NCBI RefSeq assembly: GCF_001884735.1 | Contig: NZ_MJAP01000034.1 | Location: 62,001 to 126,000, forward strand | Direction of reading: 5' to 3' | Origin: Natronohydrobacter thiooxidans | Lineage (GTDB): Bacteria; Pseudomonadota; Alphaproteobacteria; Rhodobacterales; Rhodobacteraceae | Length of the DNA stretch: 64,000 nt | Part shown: positions 44,807 through 58,428 of the stretch, one piece after another | Layout: every line of letters begins with the position of its first letter | Numbering within the stretch: position 1 is the first letter of the stretch | Position numbers and translations under genes: made by a program | The notes under the pieces: generated by a model | What the model was told of the DNA's origin: nothing | What the model saw: the letters and a program-made list of their open reading frames with translations, nothing else | Database searches by the model: none

Positions 44807-44834
44807 AAAAAGCCGGCATTGCGCCGGCTTTTTT
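44807..44834 (+). terminator. Rho-independent terminator of ftsZ
   Basis: AAAAAGCCGGC and GCCGGCTTTTTT form an 11-bp stem with loop ATTGC, ending in six T. The complementary A-run also allows termination of the convergent SDR gene. Confidence 0.94.
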
Positions 44835-44858
44835 CATGCGTTTCGCGTGGATCGCAGA

Positions 44859-45527
44859 TCAGCTTTCGATCAGTGCGGCCATGCGCTCGGCTTCCTGCAT
44901 GCAAGGCGTGAGCGTCGCGCGGTTCTCGCCGGGGTAGAAGCGGGCGCGCAGGGCGGTGGGCATGGCGGCGGCGTGCTCGATCAGCACGCGTGGGCCGGTC
45001 TTGGTGCTTTCTTGCTGCCATGCCCGCGCTAGTGCGATCTGGGCGGATTTGGAGGCGCCATAGGCGCCCATGAATTTCCCGCCTGCGATCTGATCCTCGA
45101 CGAAGAGCGCCGTGGCGCGGGCAGGGGCCGCCACCAGAAGTGGCGCCACCATCGGGATCAGGAACCCGGTCGCGCGGATATTGATCGCCACGCATTTGTC
45201 CCAGTCCTTGAGCGCGATGTGATCGGCGGGGCTCATGGGCGGGGCCTGGATGGCAGTATGCGCCCAGAGATCGAGATGCCCCCAGCGGTCATGGATGTCG
45301 CGGCACAGATGCCGGATCGCATCGTCCTTGGTGATGTCCATGGCGGCGAGCGTGGCGCTGCCGCCGCGCGATTTGATACGGTCGTCAAGCTCTTCCAGCG
45401 CGCCCATCGTGCGCGCCAGAGCCACGACATGCCAGCCGCGCGCGGCCAGCGTTTCGGCCAGTGCCGCCCCCAGACCGCGCGAGGCGCCGGTGACGAGGGC
45501 AATTTTCTTGTCGGATGCTGTGTTCAT
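44859..45527 (-). CDS. Short-chain dehydrogenase/reductase
   Basis: A 222-residue SDR. It has the nucleotide-binding motif TGASRGLG in IALVTGASRGLGAALAETLAARGWHVVALAR and the active-site YGASK motif in GKFMGAYGASKSAQIALARAW. The usual Ser upstream of the Tyr is not obvious (LFVEDQIAGG), so the catalytic set may be incomplete. An alcohol/ketone or sugar substrate is likely, but none is evident. Start ATG 45527 has GGAG 5 bases upstream; alternative in-frame ATGs lie at 45539 and 45563. It converges on ftsZ and diverges from the L,D-transpeptidase gene. Confidence 0.84.
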   Translation of the reverse strand: MNTASDKKIALVTGASRGLGAALAETLAARGWHVVALARTMGALEELDDRIKSRGGSATLAAMDITKDDAIRHLCRDIHDRWGHLDLWAHTAIQAPPMSPADHIALKDWDKCVAINIRATGFLIPMVAPLLVAAPARATALFVEDQIAGGKFMGAYGASKSAQIALARAWQQESTKTGPRVLIEHAAAMPTALRARFYPGENRATLTPCMQEAERMAALIES

Positions 45528-45702
45528 GCCCGCTCCCATCCCACCTTGCGCCAGATTCGGCAAGAGGGGAGGGCGCTTTTGAGAAGGCCCGCGTCACTGT
45601 GTCAATCGGCAAGAATCCGCTTGACTCGAATCTTTTCCTGCGTCGCACTGATTTGGGTCCGTTCCGGGCAGATTTGAACAGATCTTTTTCGGATGAGGCC
45701 CC

Positions 45703-46134
45703 ATGTCACGATCGCTGGTTCCGGCGCTTTTCTCTGCGCTCGTCCTGACCTTTGCGGCCCTGCCTGCGCAGGCTGACCGGCTTGTTGCGCGCGTCAGCCT
45801 TTCGGCTCAGGTCATGCATGTCTATCACCACGGTCAGTTGCTCTATGAATGGCCGGTCTCGACCGCGCGCAGCGGCAAGATCACCCCCACGGGCACCTGG
45901 CGGCCGCAATTCCTGTCGCGCAATCACCGCTCCAGCCGCTACAACAATGCGCCCATGCCCTATGCAGTGTTTTATTCCGGGCATTATGCGATCCATGGCA
46001 CGGATGAGATCGGGCGTCTGGGGCGTCCGGCTTCGGCCGGATGTGTGCGGTTGCATCCGAGCAATGCGCGCACCTTCTTCGACATGGTGCGCGCCGAAGG
46101 CATGGCGCAGACCCGCGTGATCGTGGTGCGCTGA
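45703..46134 (+). CDS. L,D-transpeptidase (YkuD domain), secreted
   Basis: A 143-residue secreted protein. A signal peptide (MSRSLVPALFSALVLTFAALPAQA) is followed directly by a YkuD domain. The active-site motif HGTDEIGRLGRPASAGCVRLHPSNA contains His99, Ser111 and the nucleophile Cys114. It forms 3-3 peptidoglycan crosslinks or anchors lipoproteins from the periplasm. The short size leaves no room for a LysM domain. It lies between the SDR gene and nrdR, with 140 bp to the latter start. Confidence 0.9.
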   Translation: MSRSLVPALFSALVLTFAALPAQADRLVARVSLSAQVMHVYHHGQLLYEWPVSTARSGKITPTGTWRPQFLSRNHRSSRYNNAPMPYAVFYSGHYAIHGTDEIGRLGRPASAGCVRLHPSNARTFFDMVRAEGMAQTRVIVVR

Positions 46135-46272
46135 GCGGGCGGCACTTTCTGAGTCTCCGAGGCAACATGCCGCGCCCCATGATCTGGTGGGGTATCATTC
46201 ATGCTACCCAAAGCATCGGGGTTTGCCTATAGTCCTTGCGGAGAGGTCTGGAACAAACCCGAGGGAGAGGAC

Positions 46273-46740
46273 ATGCGCTGTCCGTTTTGCGGCAATACCG
46301 ATACGCAGGTGAAGGATTCACGCCCCGCAGAAGACCATGGCGCGATCCGAAGGCGGCGTTTCTGCCCGGCCTGTGGCGGGCGCTTCACCACCTATGAACG
46401 GGTGCAGTTGCGCGATCTGGTGGTGGTGAAATCGAACGGGCGGCGCGAGGCCTTTGACCGCGAGAAGCTGGAACGTTCGGTGCGGATCGCGATGCAGAAA
46501 CGCCCGATCGAGCATGAGCGGATCGACCAGATGATTTCCGGCATCGTGCGGCGGCTGGAAAGCATGGGCGATACCGATATCCCCTCGAAGATGATCGGCG
46601 AGATCGTGATGGAGACGCTGGCGCGGATCGATACAGTGGCCTATGTGCGCTTCGCCTCGGTCTACAAGAACTTTCAGGAAGCCGATGATTTCGACAAATT
46701 CGTGTCGGAGCTGCGCCCTGATCCCAAGGATGCCGGGTAG
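46273..46740 (+). CDS. nrdR: Transcriptional repressor NrdR
   Basis: A 155-residue regulator of ribonucleotide reductase genes. The N-terminal zinc ribbon has Cys3, Cys6, Cys31 and Cys34 ([23 protein letters not shown]) and an ATP-cone domain follows ([58 protein letters not shown]). Start ATG 46273 has GAGGGAGAGG just upstream, although the frame is open from 46201. It is followed after 3 bp by ribD, a common pair. Confidence 0.97.
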   Translation: MRCPFCGNTDTQVKDSRPAEDHGAIRRRRFCPACGGRFTTYERVQLRDLVVVKSNGRREAFDREKLERSVRIAMQKRPIEHERIDQMISGIVRRLESMGDTDIPSKMIGEIVMETLARIDTVAYVRFASVYKNFQEADDFDKFVSELRPDPKDAG

Positions 46741-46743
46741 GTT

Positions 46744-47832
46744 GTGACCAGCGAGACGGATCGTCGCTTCATGCGGCTGGCCATCGCGCTGGGTCAGCGC
46801 GGGCTGGGACATGTCTGGCCCAATCCGGCGGTCGGCTGCGTGCTGGTGCGCGATGGTCAGGTGCTGGCGCGCGGCTGGACCCAGCCCGGCGGCAGACCCC
46901 ATGCCGAGGCCATGGCGCTGGCGGCCTGCGATGCGCGCGGGGCGACCGCCTATGTCAGCCTTGAGCCCTGCGCCCATCATGGCAAGACCCCCCCCTGTTC
47001 CGGGGCGCTGATCGCGGCGGGCGTGACGCGGGTGGTGACGGCGCTGACCGACCCCGATCCGCGCGTGGCGGGGAAGGGCCATGCGATGCTGCGCGCCGCC
47101 GGGATCGAGCTGGTCGAGGGGGTCGAGCGTGAGGCCGCGCGCGCCGCCAATGCGGGCTTTCTGCTGCGCGTGGCTGAGGGACGGCCCTTGGTGACGCTGA
47201 AACTGGCGCTGACGCTGGACGGGCGGATTGCCACCGCCTCGGGCGAGAGCCGCTGGATTACGGGGCCGGAGGCGCGGCGCATGGTGCATCTGATGCGCGC
47301 GCGCCATGATGCGGTGCTGATAGGGGCCGGGACCGCGCGCGCCGATGACCCGGATCTGCGGGTGCGGGGACTGGGTGTGGCACATCAGCCGGTGCGGATC
47401 GTGGCCGCGCGGGGGCTGGATCTGGCCCCGTCGGGGCGGCTTGGGTCCAGCGCGCGCGAGGTGCCGGTCTGGCTGCTGCATGGGCCGGGGGCACCTGCGG
47501 CGCAGCGCGCCGCCTGGCAGGCTGCGGGGGCGGAGCTGATCGCACTGGAGGGCGGCTACGAGGCGGGCGCCATGCTGCAGGCGCTGGGCGCGCGCGGGCT
47601 GACGCGGGTGTTCTGCGAAGGGGGCGGGGTGCTGGCGGCGTCGCTGCTGCGCGCGGGGCTGGTGGATGAGCTGGTGGTCTTCTCGGCGGGCAAGCTGATC
47701 GGGGCGGAAGGGCGCGCGGGCGTCGGCGCATTGGGGCTGACGGCGCTGGCGGATGCGCCGGGCTTTGATCTGGTCGAGCAGCGGGCGCTGGGGGGCGATG
47801 TGCTGCATCGCTGGCGGTGCAGGCGCCGCTGA
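46744..47832 (+). CDS. ribD: Bifunctional riboflavin biosynthesis deaminase/reductase
   Basis: A 362-residue two-domain enzyme. The N-terminal deaminase (residues about 1-145) has HAEAMAL and PCAHHGKTPPC zinc motifs and acts on the pyrimidine after GTP cyclohydrolase II. The C-terminal reductase has PLVTLKLALTLDGRIATASGESRWITGPEAR and VFCEGGGVLAASLLRAGLVDEL. It starts at GTG 46744, 3 bp after nrdR. The usual downstream rib genes (ribE, ribBA, ribH) are not in this window; a repeat element and tadA follow. Confidence 0.95.
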   Translation: MTSETDRRFMRLAIALGQRGLGHVWPNPAVGCVLVRDGQVLARGWTQPGGRPHAEAMALAACDARGATAYVSLEPCAHHGKTPPCSGALIAAGVTRVVTALTDPDPRVAGKGHAMLRAAGIELVEGVEREAARAANAGFLLRVAEGRPLVTLKLALTLDGRIATASGESRWITGPEARRMVHLMRARHDAVLIGAGTARADDPDLRVRGLGVAHQPVRIVAARGLDLAPSGRLGSSAREVPVWLLHGPGAPAAQRAAWQAAGAELIALEGGYEAGAMLQALGARGLTRVFCEGGGVLAASLLRAGLVDELVVFSAGKLIGAEGRAGVGALGLTALADAPGFDLVEQRALGGDVLHRWRCRRR

Positions 47833-47839
47833 GGGGACA

Positions 47840-47896
47840 GGGGGGCCTTGCCCCCAGCGGCAGAGCCGCTTCCCCCCAGAGTATTGGGGGCAAGAA
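47840..47896. repeat. Dispersed intergenic element with hairpins, copy 2
   Basis: Three consecutive stems lie here: GGGGG/CCCCC (47841-47855), AGCGGC/GCCGCT around AGA (47856-47870), and CCCCC/GGGGG (47873-47890). The last contains AGAGTATTGGGGGCAAGA (47878-47895), which is 16/18 identical to the minus-strand copy at 26503-26520. The element follows ribD, near a probable transcript end. Confidence 0.62.
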
Positions 47897-47976
47897 AATG
47901 ACTGTGAGAATTGTATCTTGTCTCTGCCCTTGATCAGGGCTTGCGAGGAGTGCAACGCTGCGCCAAGGCTGGCGGC

Positions 47977-48429
47977 ATGACAGGTTTTCGCTCTTATATG
48001 GATTTGGCGCTGCGCGAGGCGCGGGCGGCGGCGGCGCGCGGTGAAGTGCCGGTGGGCGCAGTTGTGGTCGCAGCCTCGGGGGATGTGATCGCGCAGGCAG
48101 GCAACCGCACGCGGGAACTCTGTGATCCGACAGCGCATGCGGAGATTCTGGCCTTGCGGGCGGCCTGTGCGGCGCTCGGGCAGGAGCGGCTGACGGGCTG
48201 CGATCTCTATGTGACGCTGGAGCCCTGCCCGATGTGCGCAGCGGCGATCTCGAACGCGCGGATTGCGCGGCTTTATTACGGGGCGGGTGATCCGAAATCG
48301 GGGGGCGTGGCGCAGGGGCCGCGCATCTTTGCCCATCCGCAATGCCATCATGTGCCGGAAGTCTATGACGGGATCGGCGCGATCGAGGCGACAGCGCTCT
48401 TGCAGGGGTTTTTCACGCGGCTACGGTGA
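47977..48429 (+). CDS. tadA: tRNA-specific adenosine deaminase
   Basis: A 150-residue deaminase that converts A34 to inosine in tRNA-Arg(ACG). It carries the zinc motifs HAEIL (His54, Glu56) and PCPMCAAAI (Cys84, Cys87), together with the conserved VPVGAVVV and LYYGAGDPKSGG. Start ATG 47977 fits family length although the frame is open upstream. Its stop overlaps a GTG of the next gene. Confidence 0.93.
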   Translation: MTGFRSYMDLALREARAAAARGEVPVGAVVVAASGDVIAQAGNRTRELCDPTAHAEILALRAACAALGQERLTGCDLYVTLEPCPMCAAAISNARIARLYYGAGDPKSGGVAQGPRIFAHPQCHHVPEVYDGIGAIEATALLQGFFTRLR

Positions 48430-48434
48430 GGGCC

Positions 48435-49064
48435 ATGGAACAGATCATTGCCTATTGCGAACGCACAGATTTCACCTATTGGAGCGAGCCGGTCAATGCG
48501 CTGAGCAATGGTGCCTTTCTGCTGGCCGCGCTCTGGGTCTGGCCGATGACGCGGGGCCTGCCGCTGGCACGGGGCATGGCGGTGATGCTGGCGGTGATCG
48601 GGCTGGGCTCGTTCCTGTGGCACACGCATGCGACGCGCTGGGCGGCGCTCGCCGATGTGCTGCCGATCCTGGGCTTCATCCTGCTCTATCTCTTCGCGGC
48701 GACGCGGGATTATCTGGGCGCATCCGGGGTGGCGGCAGGCGCAGTGACGTTGGCCTTTCTGCCCTATGCGGTGGGTTTTGGCTGGGCGCTGGGGCTGATC
48801 GTGCCGGGGCTGGGGGCGAATGCAGCCTATCTGAGTGTCGCGGCTCTGATCGCGGGGTATGGGCTTTATCTGCGGGGCAGCGCCACGGGGCGGGGCTTGC
48901 TGATCGGGGCTGCGATCCTGTGTGTCTCGCTGGGGTTCCGGATGCTGGACAGGCCCATCTGTGCGGCGTTTCCGCTGGGCACGCATTTTATGTGGCATAT
49001 CCTCAACGCCGTCATGCTGGGCTGGATGATCCGGGTCTATTGCCGCCATCTGCGGCGTGCATGA
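48435..49064 (+). CDS. Ceramidase-family (CREST) integral membrane hydrolase
   Basis: A 209-residue membrane protein with about seven helices. It reads YCERTDFTYWSEPVNALSNGAFLLAA, GSFLWHTHATRWAALADVLPI and FPLGTHFMWHILNAVMLGW, which carry the Ser, His, Asp and paired His residues of the alkaline ceramidase/CREST superfamily zinc site. It probably cleaves an amide bond in a lipid; a bacterial sphingolipid or another amide substrate is possible. Start ATG 48435 is preceded by GGTGAGGGCC. The tadA stop lies just 5 bp upstream. Confidence 0.83.
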   Translation: MEQIIAYCERTDFTYWSEPVNALSNGAFLLAALWVWPMTRGLPLARGMAVMLAVIGLGSFLWHTHATRWAALADVLPILGFILLYLFAATRDYLGASGVAAGAVTLAFLPYAVGFGWALGLIVPGLGANAAYLSVAALIAGYGLYLRGSATGRGLLIGAAILCVSLGFRMLDRPICAAFPLGTHFMWHILNAVMLGWMIRVYCRHLRRA

Positions 49065-49067
49065 CAA

Positions 49068-49093
49068 AGCCCCGGCCTTGCGGGGCCGGGGCT
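49068..49093. terminator. Bidirectional hairpin between ceramidase-like gene and atpC
   Basis: AGCCCCGGCC (49068-49077) pairs with GGCCGGGGCT (49084-49093) around a 6-base loop, between the convergent stops at 49064 and 49117. T-runs are short (TCT, or TTTGTC on the minus strand), so it may need Rho or simply protect 3' ends. Confidence 0.68.
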
Positions 49094-49116
49094 CTGGATG
49101 GTCATTCAGCGAGGGA

Positions 49117-49512
49117 TCAGGCCAGCGCCGCGATGGTGCGTTCCAGATCGCCTGCGGCCTTGTCCAGCACGTCCTTGTCCGGGCCCGACAGGCTGGCCGC
49201 CTTCTCGCGGGTCTCGGTCAGCAGCGCCTCAAGCACCGCGCGGCCCTCGGGGCCAGCGGCGAAGGCGCGTTCGGCCAGAACCGTGGTGCCCGCAGGCGTG
49301 ATCTCGGCAAAGCCACCGGTCACGACATAGCGGGACTCGCCGCCTTCGCCTTCGGTGATCAGGATACCGGGGCGGAGCGTGGTGATCATCGGCGCATGCT
49401 CGGGCATGGCGGTCAGATCACCTTCAGCGCCGGGGATCTGCACCGCCCGGACAGCACCCGAGGCAAGCTTGCGCTCGGGGCTGACGAGGTCGAATTGCAT
49501 CGTATCGGCCAT
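49117..49512 (-). CDS. atpC: ATP synthase F1 epsilon subunit
   Basis: A 131-residue epsilon subunit with the N-terminal beta sandwich ([47 protein letters not shown]) and a C-terminal helical part ([23 protein letters not shown]). It couples the rotor to F1 and can inhibit ATP hydrolysis. It is the last gene of atpHAGDC, 11 bp after atpD. ATG 49512 is the second codon cluster candidate; the frame fits the family. Confidence 0.96.
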   Translation of the reverse strand: MADTMQFDLVSPERKLASGAVRAVQIPGAEGDLTAMPEHAPMITTLRPGILITEGEGGESRYVVTGGFAEITPAGTTVLAERAFAAGPEGRAVLEALLTETREKAASLSGPDKDVLDKAAGDLERTIAALA

Positions 49513-49523
49513 GATGGACCCCC

Positions 49524-51832
<2,309 letters not shown>

Positions 51833-51854
51833 GAGTTGACCCTCTTACCCGCCC

Positions 51855-53393
51855 TCAGGCGAAGTCTTTCGCGAATTCGTCGAGCGCTGCGCGGATCTTC
51901 TCTTCCAGTTCGCCTTTCACCTTGCGGTCATTGTTGGTGATGTCATCGAGCAGCGCCTTGTGCTTGCCGCGCAGATGCGCCAGCAGGCTCTTCTCGAAGC
52001 GACCCACATCCTTGACCGCGATAGTGTCCAGATAGCCTTGGGTGCCTGCGAAGATCACGCAGACGATCTCGGCATTGGTCAGGGGCGAATACTGTGCCTG
52101 TTTCATCAGCTCGGTCAGGCGCGCACCACGGTTCAGCAGCTTCTGGGTCGAAGCGTCGAGATCCGAGCCGAACTGCGCGAAGGCCGCCATTTCGCGATAT
52201 TGTGCGAGTTCCAGCTTCACCGGACCGGCGACGGATTTCATCGCGTCGGTCTGGGCCGAAGAGCCCACGCGGCTAACACTCAGACCGGTGTTCACAGCCG
52301 GACGGATACCCTGATAGAAGAGTTCCGTTTCCAGGAAGATCTGACCGTCGGTGATCGAGATCACGTTGGTCGGGATGAAGGCCGACACGTCGCCGCCCTG
52401 AGTTTCAATGATCGGCAGTGCGGTCAGCGAGCCCGAGCCGAAATCCTCGTTCAGTTTCGAAGAACGCTCCAGCAGGCGGGAGTGCAGGTAGAACACGTCA
52501 CCGGGGTAGGCTTCGCGGCCCGGCGGACGACGCAGCAAGAGCGACATCTGGCGGTAGGCCACGGCCTGTTTCGACAGGTCATCATAGATGATCAGCGCGT
52601 GGCGGCCATTGTCGCGGAAATGCTCGGCCATCGAGGTGGCGGCATAGGGGGCAAGGAACTGCATCGGTGCCGGATCGGACGCGGTAGCCGCGACGACGAT
52701 CGAATATTCGATCGCGCCGGTTTCTTCCAGCTTCTTCACCAGCTGCGCCACGGTCGAGCGCTTCTGGCCCACAGCGACATAGATGCAGTAGAGTTTCTTC
52801 GACTCGTCGCTGCCAGCAGCCTCGTTATAGCTTTTCTGGTTCAGGATCGTGTCGAGCGCCACAGCGGTCTTGCCGGTCTGACGGTCGCCGATGATCAGTT
52901 CTCGCTGGCCACGGCCGATCGGGATCATCGCGTCCACCGATTTCAGGCCGGTTGCCATCGGTTCATGCACCGATTTCCGGGGGATGATGCCGGGGGCTTT
53001 GACATCGGCAATCGCGCGGCCGGACGCCTCGATCGGGCCTTTGCCGTCGATCGGGTTGCCAAGCCCGTCCACCACGCGGCCCAGCAGGCCATCACCCACC
53101 GGCACGTCCACGATGGATTTGGTGCGCTTGACGGTATCGCCTTCTTTGATGCCGCGGTCATCGCCGAAGATCACGATCCCCACATTGTCGGTTTCAAGGT
53201 TCAGCGCCATCCCGCGGATACCGCCGGGGAACTCGACCATCTCGCCGGCCTGAACATTGTCCAGACCATGCACACGGGCGATCCCGTCACCGACCGAGAG
53301 CACACGGCCCACTTCGGCAACTTCGACATCCTGACCGAAGTTCTTGATCTGCTCCTTGAGGATGGCAGAAATCTCAGCAGCTTGGATACCCAT
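51855..53393 (-). CDS. atpA: ATP synthase F1 alpha subunit
   Basis: A 512-residue noncatalytic nucleotide-binding subunit. It has the Walker [34 protein letters not shown], and the signature [17 protein letters not shown]. The first 26 residues bind delta. Its ATG overlaps the atpH stop by one base (TAATG on the minus strand), so expression is coupled. Confidence 0.98.
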   Translation of the reverse strand: MGIQAAEISAILKEQIKNFGQDVEVAEVGRVLSVGDGIARVHGLDNVQAGEMVEFPGGIRGMALNLETDNVGIVIFGDDRGIKEGDTVKRTKSIVDVPVGDGLLGRVVDGLGNPIDGKGPIEASGRAIADVKAPGIIPRKSVHEPMATGLKSVDAMIPIGRGQRELIIGDRQTGKTAVALDTILNQKSYNEAAGSDESKKLYCIYVAVGQKRSTVAQLVKKLEETGAIEYSIVVAATASDPAPMQFLAPYAATSMAEHFRDNGRHALIIYDDLSKQAVAYRQMSLLLRRPPGREAYPGDVFYLHSRLLERSSKLNEDFGSGSLTALPIIETQGGDVSAFIPTNVISITDGQIFLETELFYQGIRPAVNTGLSVSRVGSSAQTDAMKSVAGPVKLELAQYREMAAFAQFGSDLDASTQKLLNRGARLTELMKQAQYSPLTNAEIVCVIFAGTQGYLDTIAVKDVGRFEKSLLAHLRGKHKALLDDITNNDRKVKGELEEKIRAALDEFAKDFA

Positions 53394-53953
53394 TATCCGA
53401 CCTCTTTCATGCTGTTCTTGAGGGCCGCGAGCTTCGCGCGGATCGAACTGTCGATCATTTGCGAGCCCACCTTGATGACAAGACCGCCGATGAGGGTTTC
53501 ATCGACGGCCAGTTTGAGATTGATGTCCTTGCCGACACGCGCTTTCAGCGTTTTCACGAGATCGGCCTGCTGTGCGGTGCTCAGCGGCTTTGCCGATGTG
53601 ACCTCGGCGGTGATCTCGCCTTTCTCGGCGGCAATCAGGGCGCGCAGGCTGGCCAGCACTTGCGGCAGCGTAAACAGGCGCCGCTTGTTTGCCATCAGCC
53701 CAAGCGCGCCGGTGACGGTCTGCGAAAGCTTCATTTTCTTTGCAACAGCGGTAATCGCATTGGCCACCTGGTCGCGCGAATAGACCGGCGAGGTGACCAG
53801 GCTGCGCAGATCGGCGCTTTCGGTCAGCGCGCCATCCAGCGCATTGACATCACTTTCGAGGGATTTGAGAGATTTGGACTCTTTGGCCAATTCGAAGATT
53901 GCCGTGGCATAGCGCTGGGCTACACCAGAGGAGATCGAAGCTGGTTCGGACAC
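53393..53953 (-). CDS. atpH: ATP synthase F1 delta subunit
   Basis: A 186-residue OSCP/delta subunit that connects F1 to the peripheral stalk. It has [33 protein letters not shown] and the C-terminal [43 protein letters not shown]. Two in-frame GTG codons exist at 53959 and 53953. GGAAGG abuts the first but is 6 bases before the second, and family members start MSEPASIS, so 53953 is chosen. It is the first gene of the operon; the F0 genes are elsewhere. Confidence 0.94.
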   Translation of the reverse strand: MSEPASISSGVAQRYATAIFELAKESKSLKSLESDVNALDGALTESADLRSLVTSPVYSRDQVANAITAVAKKMKLSQTVTGALGLMANKRRLFTLPQVLASLRALIAAEKGEITAEVTSAKPLSTAQQADLVKTLKARVGKDINLKLAVDETLIGGLVIKVGSQMIDSSIRAKLAALKNSMKEVG

Positions 53954-53959
53954 GTCCAC

Positions 53960-54230
53960 CCTTCCATCTGTTCTGCACCCAGACCTCGCGCTGGCCTGAT
54001 GCGATGACTGCTACTTACGACGCGGCATGTGAATTCGGCGCGGGTTTAGCAGAGGGGTTTTGATGCTGCAACCGCCAAGGTCACGTTCTTGTAAGCGATG
54101 GGACGATTAATTCACACGCTTCTGCGACAATCCGCCTCAGGCTTGCGCTACCAACGCCCCTTGCGGCGTATATAGCGCGCGCAGGCGCCCCGCCCGGCGG
54201 GGCGCAGCATGTGCGGGAAAGCTGATTCTG
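53960..54230. other. Non-coding region upstream of the atp operon
   Basis: No gene is evident in these ~270 bp. They should contain the minus-strand atpHAGDC promoter; AT-rich patches occur at 54107-54115 (GATTAATTC) and 54170-54177 (TATATAG on the plus strand), but I cannot assign a clear -35/-10 pair. A perfect 9-bp GCGCCCCGC/GCGGGGCGC hairpin with loop CCG lies at 54185-54205, behind the stop of the methyltransferase gene; it has no T-run. Confidence 0.6.
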
Positions 54231-55013
54231 TCATCCTTGTTTTGGCCCGATTTCCGTCCGGATCCGCCAGGCCGGGCGGGTGACAGTCGGGCGCACCGGG
54301 TCCAGAATGCGCAGCGGTTTGCGCTCGCGCACCGCCAGTCCCGAGGCGCCGGGCGCGTCCGGGATGCGCGTGGCCTCGACCAGCAACACGCCGCCTGCAG
54401 GGTAGCGCGGCAGGCGCTGGCCCAGATTTTCGAGCACCATGGCCCAGCTCAGCCAGCTCTTGCGATCCTTTGGCGGAAAGAACAGCGCGCTGGAGGTCGC
54501 GTTGACCGCAAAGCCATGTTCGCGCAGCAAGGCCTCGACCTGCCGCAGCGAATAGGGGCGGCCAAGGGCGAAGGGCGTGCCCTCGTTGCGCGCCCAGAGC
54601 CCCGAGCGGTTGGGCACGATCAGCATGACCCGCGCGCCGACCTTGAGCACGCGCGCGATCTCTTCCATCAGTGCTGCCGGGCGTTCCGAGGTTTCCAGCC
54701 CGTGCAGCACCACCAGCCGGTCGATACTGTCCGACGCGAGCGGCCAGCTTGTTTCCTCGACCAGCACCGAATGGTTCTCGGTCTCGGCAGGCCAGTGCAG
54801 CACGCCCTGTTGTGCGGGCATCAGCGTCATGACGCGGCTGGCCTGTTCCAGAAAGGGGCGCAGCAGGGGGGCAGCGAAGCCGAAACCCGCGACCGACAGC
54901 CCGGTGACCGACGGCCAGCGCAGTTGCAACTGATCGCGCATCGCCTTTTGCGCCGCACGGCCCAGATGGGTCGTGTAGTAGAAATCGCGCAGGAAATAGA
55001 CGTCCTGATGCAT
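54231..55013 (-). CDS. SAM-dependent methyltransferase, class I
   Basis: A 260-residue Methyltransf_11-type protein. It has LSVAGFGFAAPLLRPFLEQASRVMTLMPAQQGVLHWP (SAM-binding region, with the glycine motif reduced to AGFGFA), WPLASDSIDRLVVLHGLE and EIARVLKVGARVMLIVPNRSGLWARNEGTPFALGRPYSLRQVEALLREHGF. The substrate is not evident. The frame is open to 55121, but ATG 55013 starts the conserved MHQDVYFLRDFYYTTHLGR. It is divergent from gloB, with an 85-bp gap; this pairing is common in relatives. Confidence 0.85.
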   Translation of the reverse strand: MHQDVYFLRDFYYTTHLGRAAQKAMRDQLQLRWPSVTGLSVAGFGFAAPLLRPFLEQASRVMTLMPAQQGVLHWPAETENHSVLVEETSWPLASDSIDRLVVLHGLETSERPAALMEEIARVLKVGARVMLIVPNRSGLWARNEGTPFALGRPYSLRQVEALLREHGFAVNATSSALFFPPKDRKSWLSWAMVLENLGQRLPRYPAGGVLLVEATRIPDAPGASGLAVRERKPLRILDPVRPTVTRPAWRIRTEIGPKQG

Positions 55014-55098
55014 GCGGCCCTGTCCGGTCCTGTTGGTTGCGTCGGGCAACGGAATGTCCCAGACTGCCCCGACCTTATCGCAATCCAAGGAAAATGCC

Positions 55099-55866
55099 AT
55101 GCCTCTGGAGATGATCGCCATTCCCTGCCTGCGGGATAATTACGCCTATCTGCTGTATGATCCAGAGACCGGACGCACGGGTGTTGTCGATGTGCCGGAT
55201 GTGGCCCCGATCCATGCTGTGCTTGACGCCAAGGGCTACCGGCTGAGCGATATCTTCATCACCCATCACCATGATGACCATATCGGCGGGGTGATGCGCC
55301 TGCGCGAGGATACGGGCGCGGCGGTCTGGGGCGCGCGCGCGGATGCGCATCGTCTGCCGCCGCTTGATCATGCGCTGGACGAGGGCGACAGCGTGACCCT
55401 GGGTGCGGCGCAGGGCAGGGTGATCGAGGTCTCGGGGCATACGGTCGGCCATATCGCCTTTCACTTTCCCGAGAGCCGTCTGGCCTTTACCGCCGATAGT
55501 CTGATGGCGCTGGGCTGCGGGCGGCTGTTCGAGGGGAGTGCCGCGCAGATGTGGGAGAGCCTGTGCAAGCTGATGGCCCTGCCGGATGAGACGCTGATCT
55601 GTTCGGGCCATGATTATTCCGCCGGAAATGCGGCTTTTGCGCTGCATGTCGATCCTGAAAATGCCGATCTGAAGGCACGGGTCGCCGGATTTGACGCCGA
55701 CCGCGCGGCGGGCCGCCCCATGGCTGTGGTGCCGCTTGGGCTGGAGAAGGCGACGAACCCTTTTCTTCGCGCCGGGCAGCATTATCTGAAGCAGGCGCAT
55801 GGGCGTGAGAGCGCGTCCGATGCCGAGATGTTTGCCTATCTGCGCGACCTGAAAGACACGTTCTGA
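55099..55866 (+). CDS. gloB: Hydroxyacylglutathione hydrolase (glyoxalase II)
   Basis: A 255-residue metallo-beta-lactamase fold enzyme that hydrolyses S-D-lactoylglutathione to D-lactate and glutathione in methylglyoxal detoxification. Metal ligands are in THHHDDH (His56, His58, Asp60, His61), with GHTVGH, the C-terminal GLOB-family FTADSLMALGCGRLFEG, and SGHDYSAGNAAFA. Start ATG 55099 has AAGGAAAA upstream. Length equals the family standard. Confidence 0.95.
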   Translation: MPLEMIAIPCLRDNYAYLLYDPETGRTGVVDVPDVAPIHAVLDAKGYRLSDIFITHHHDDHIGGVMRLREDTGAAVWGARADAHRLPPLDHALDEGDSVTLGAAQGRVIEVSGHTVGHIAFHFPESRLAFTADSLMALGCGRLFEGSAAQMWESLCKLMALPDETLICSGHDYSAGNAAFALHVDPENADLKARVAGFDADRAAGRPMAVVPLGLEKATNPFLRAGQHYLKQAHGRESASDAEMFAYLRDLKDTF

Positions 55867-56037
55867 ACGACCATCTCGCAGGCAGATCATCACGAAACTT
55901 GCCAGATTTCCTTGCATCCGGCAAAGTTGAAGAAAAAGCTCTTGAAGGACGGTGAATAAAACCGAAATTTAAGAAGAAGAGGCGATGCTGGAAACCGGGG
56001 ACTGTCCGGTGACCACCCAGGAACAGGAGCGTCTGAC

Positions 56038-58359
<2,322 letters not shown>

Positions 58360-58384
58360 CCCCGCGCCCCAGGAAAATATGCGC

Positions 58385-58406
58385 GGCGTCCGGGTCTCCG
58401 GGCGCC
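58385..58406 (+). terminator. Hairpin between clpA and the rhomboid gene
   Basis: GGCGTCCGG and CCGGGCGCC pair over 9 bp with one wobble around GTCT, followed by GTTTGCG. It may be a weak terminator for clpA; the rhomboid start is only 22 bp further on. Confidence 0.5.
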
Positions 58407-58428
58407 GTTTGCGTCTGAAAGTCCCCCC

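Noticed and set aside
54185..54205. Terminator for the methyltransferase gene
   Set aside because: The stem is perfect, but no T-run follows on the minus strand, so I list it only as a hairpin within the non-coding region.
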